A DNA stretch of 5,396 nucleotides from Paracoccaceae bacterium (GTDB lineage: Bacteria; Pseudomonadota; Alphaproteobacteria; Rhodobacterales; Rhodobacteraceae), in assembly GCA_007129775.1 (NCBI GenBank), contig SKUV01000151.1, positions 1 to 5,396 on the forward strand. Direction: 5' to 3'. This document shows, in pieces, positions 5,265 to 5,396 of this stretch (positions within the stretch are counted from its first letter, which is position 1; each line of letters begins with the position of its first letter). Position numbers and translations under genes: made by a program. The notes under the pieces are model-generated. The model was not told where the DNA came from. It made no database searches and saw nothing but the letters and a program-made list of their open reading frames with translations.

Positions 5265-5396
5265 TACTCCCAGAGGTAAGCCGATCTGCCCGCAACGTCC
5301 ACCCGCAAGATCGGGCCGGCCCTCCCGCGCAGCCTCTGCGGCCGGGCGCGAAGGGCAGCGCCCGCGACGCGAGGGGCGGGGCCGCAGGCACCGGCC
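5265..5396. other. GC-rich region upstream of ispH
   Basis: These 132 bases should hold the ispH promoter, but I see no convincing -35/-10 pair; the best (TGGACG, 17 bases, TACCTC on the minus strand) is weak. A 7-bp hairpin, CGGGCGC (5343-5349) with GCGCCCG (5358-5364) and an eight-base loop, lies about 95 bases before the ispH start. It may be the 3' end of a gene beyond the window or part of a leader. No coding sequence is recognisable. Confidence 0.4.

Noticed and set aside
3561..5279. Plus-strand 572-codon open frame
   Set aside because: It runs antisense through rnhA, the DUF3429 gene and ispH, all three securely identified. Its product is rich in Arg, Gln and His without recognisable domains, as expected for an opposite-strand shadow in high-GC DNA.
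5271..5338. CAGAGG (5271-5276) and CCTCTG (5333-5338) as an operator pair or long stem before ispH
   Set aside because: Six-base inverted repeats 56 bases apart are expected by chance in a sequence of this length and composition.
5167..5391. Minus-strand 74-codon frame upstream of and overlapping ispH
   Set aside because: Its end reads the IspH N-terminal coding region in another frame, and its first part is Ala/Pro/Arg-rich sequence from the GC-rich upstream region.
1..5396. CRISPR array, tRNA or rRNA gene, defence or toxin-antitoxin module
   Set aside because: No regular direct repeats, no tRNA-like cloverleaf or rRNA motifs, and every substantial stretch is taken by an identified gene, so nothing supports such a system here.

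Overview
The window is high-GC DNA (roughly two thirds G+C by eye) with tightly packed genes. The gene set (a B12-dependent class II ribonucleotide reductase, a DUF1489 protein, and RNase HI and IspH in one transcription unit) fits an alphaproteobacterium, most likely of the Rhodobacter/Paracoccus group. That placement is inferred from family knowledge and composition, not from a database search.

Layout: (1) Bases 1-246, plus strand: the last 81 codons of a DDE transposase/integrase (IS481/IS3 type), cut by the window edge. (2) Bases 286-2550, minus strand: complete nrdJ, the adenosylcobalamin-dependent ribonucleotide reductase, converging on the transposase with only 39 bases between the two stop codons. 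(3) Bases 2551-2702: a 152-base divergent promoter region with a good sigma70-like promoter candidate for each direction. (4) Bases 2703-3134, plus strand: a DUF1489 protein of unknown function. (5) Bases 3135-3310: a convergent intergenic region with two strong GC hairpins and no gene. (6) Bases 3311-5249, minus strand: a probable three-gene operon read in the order ispH, DUF3429 membrane protein, rnhA, with a 12-base gap and then an 8-base overlap. (7) Bases 5250-5396: the GC-rich upstream region of ispH, with one hairpin and no clear promoter.

How the genes relate: NrdJ makes deoxyribonucleotides, RNase HI removes RNA from RNA:DNA hybrids, and IspH completes the MEP route to isoprenoid precursors. 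They are housekeeping functions that share a neighbourhood rather than one pathway. DUF1489 and DUF3429 are conserved proteins without an assigned role.

I found no convincing new multi-gene system. The points most worth a second look are the IS end beside the nrdJ 3' end, the dyad over the nrdJ promoter, a cluster of rare ATA codons late in nrdJ, the start-codon choice of ispH, and the conserved unknowns DUF1489 and DUF3429.
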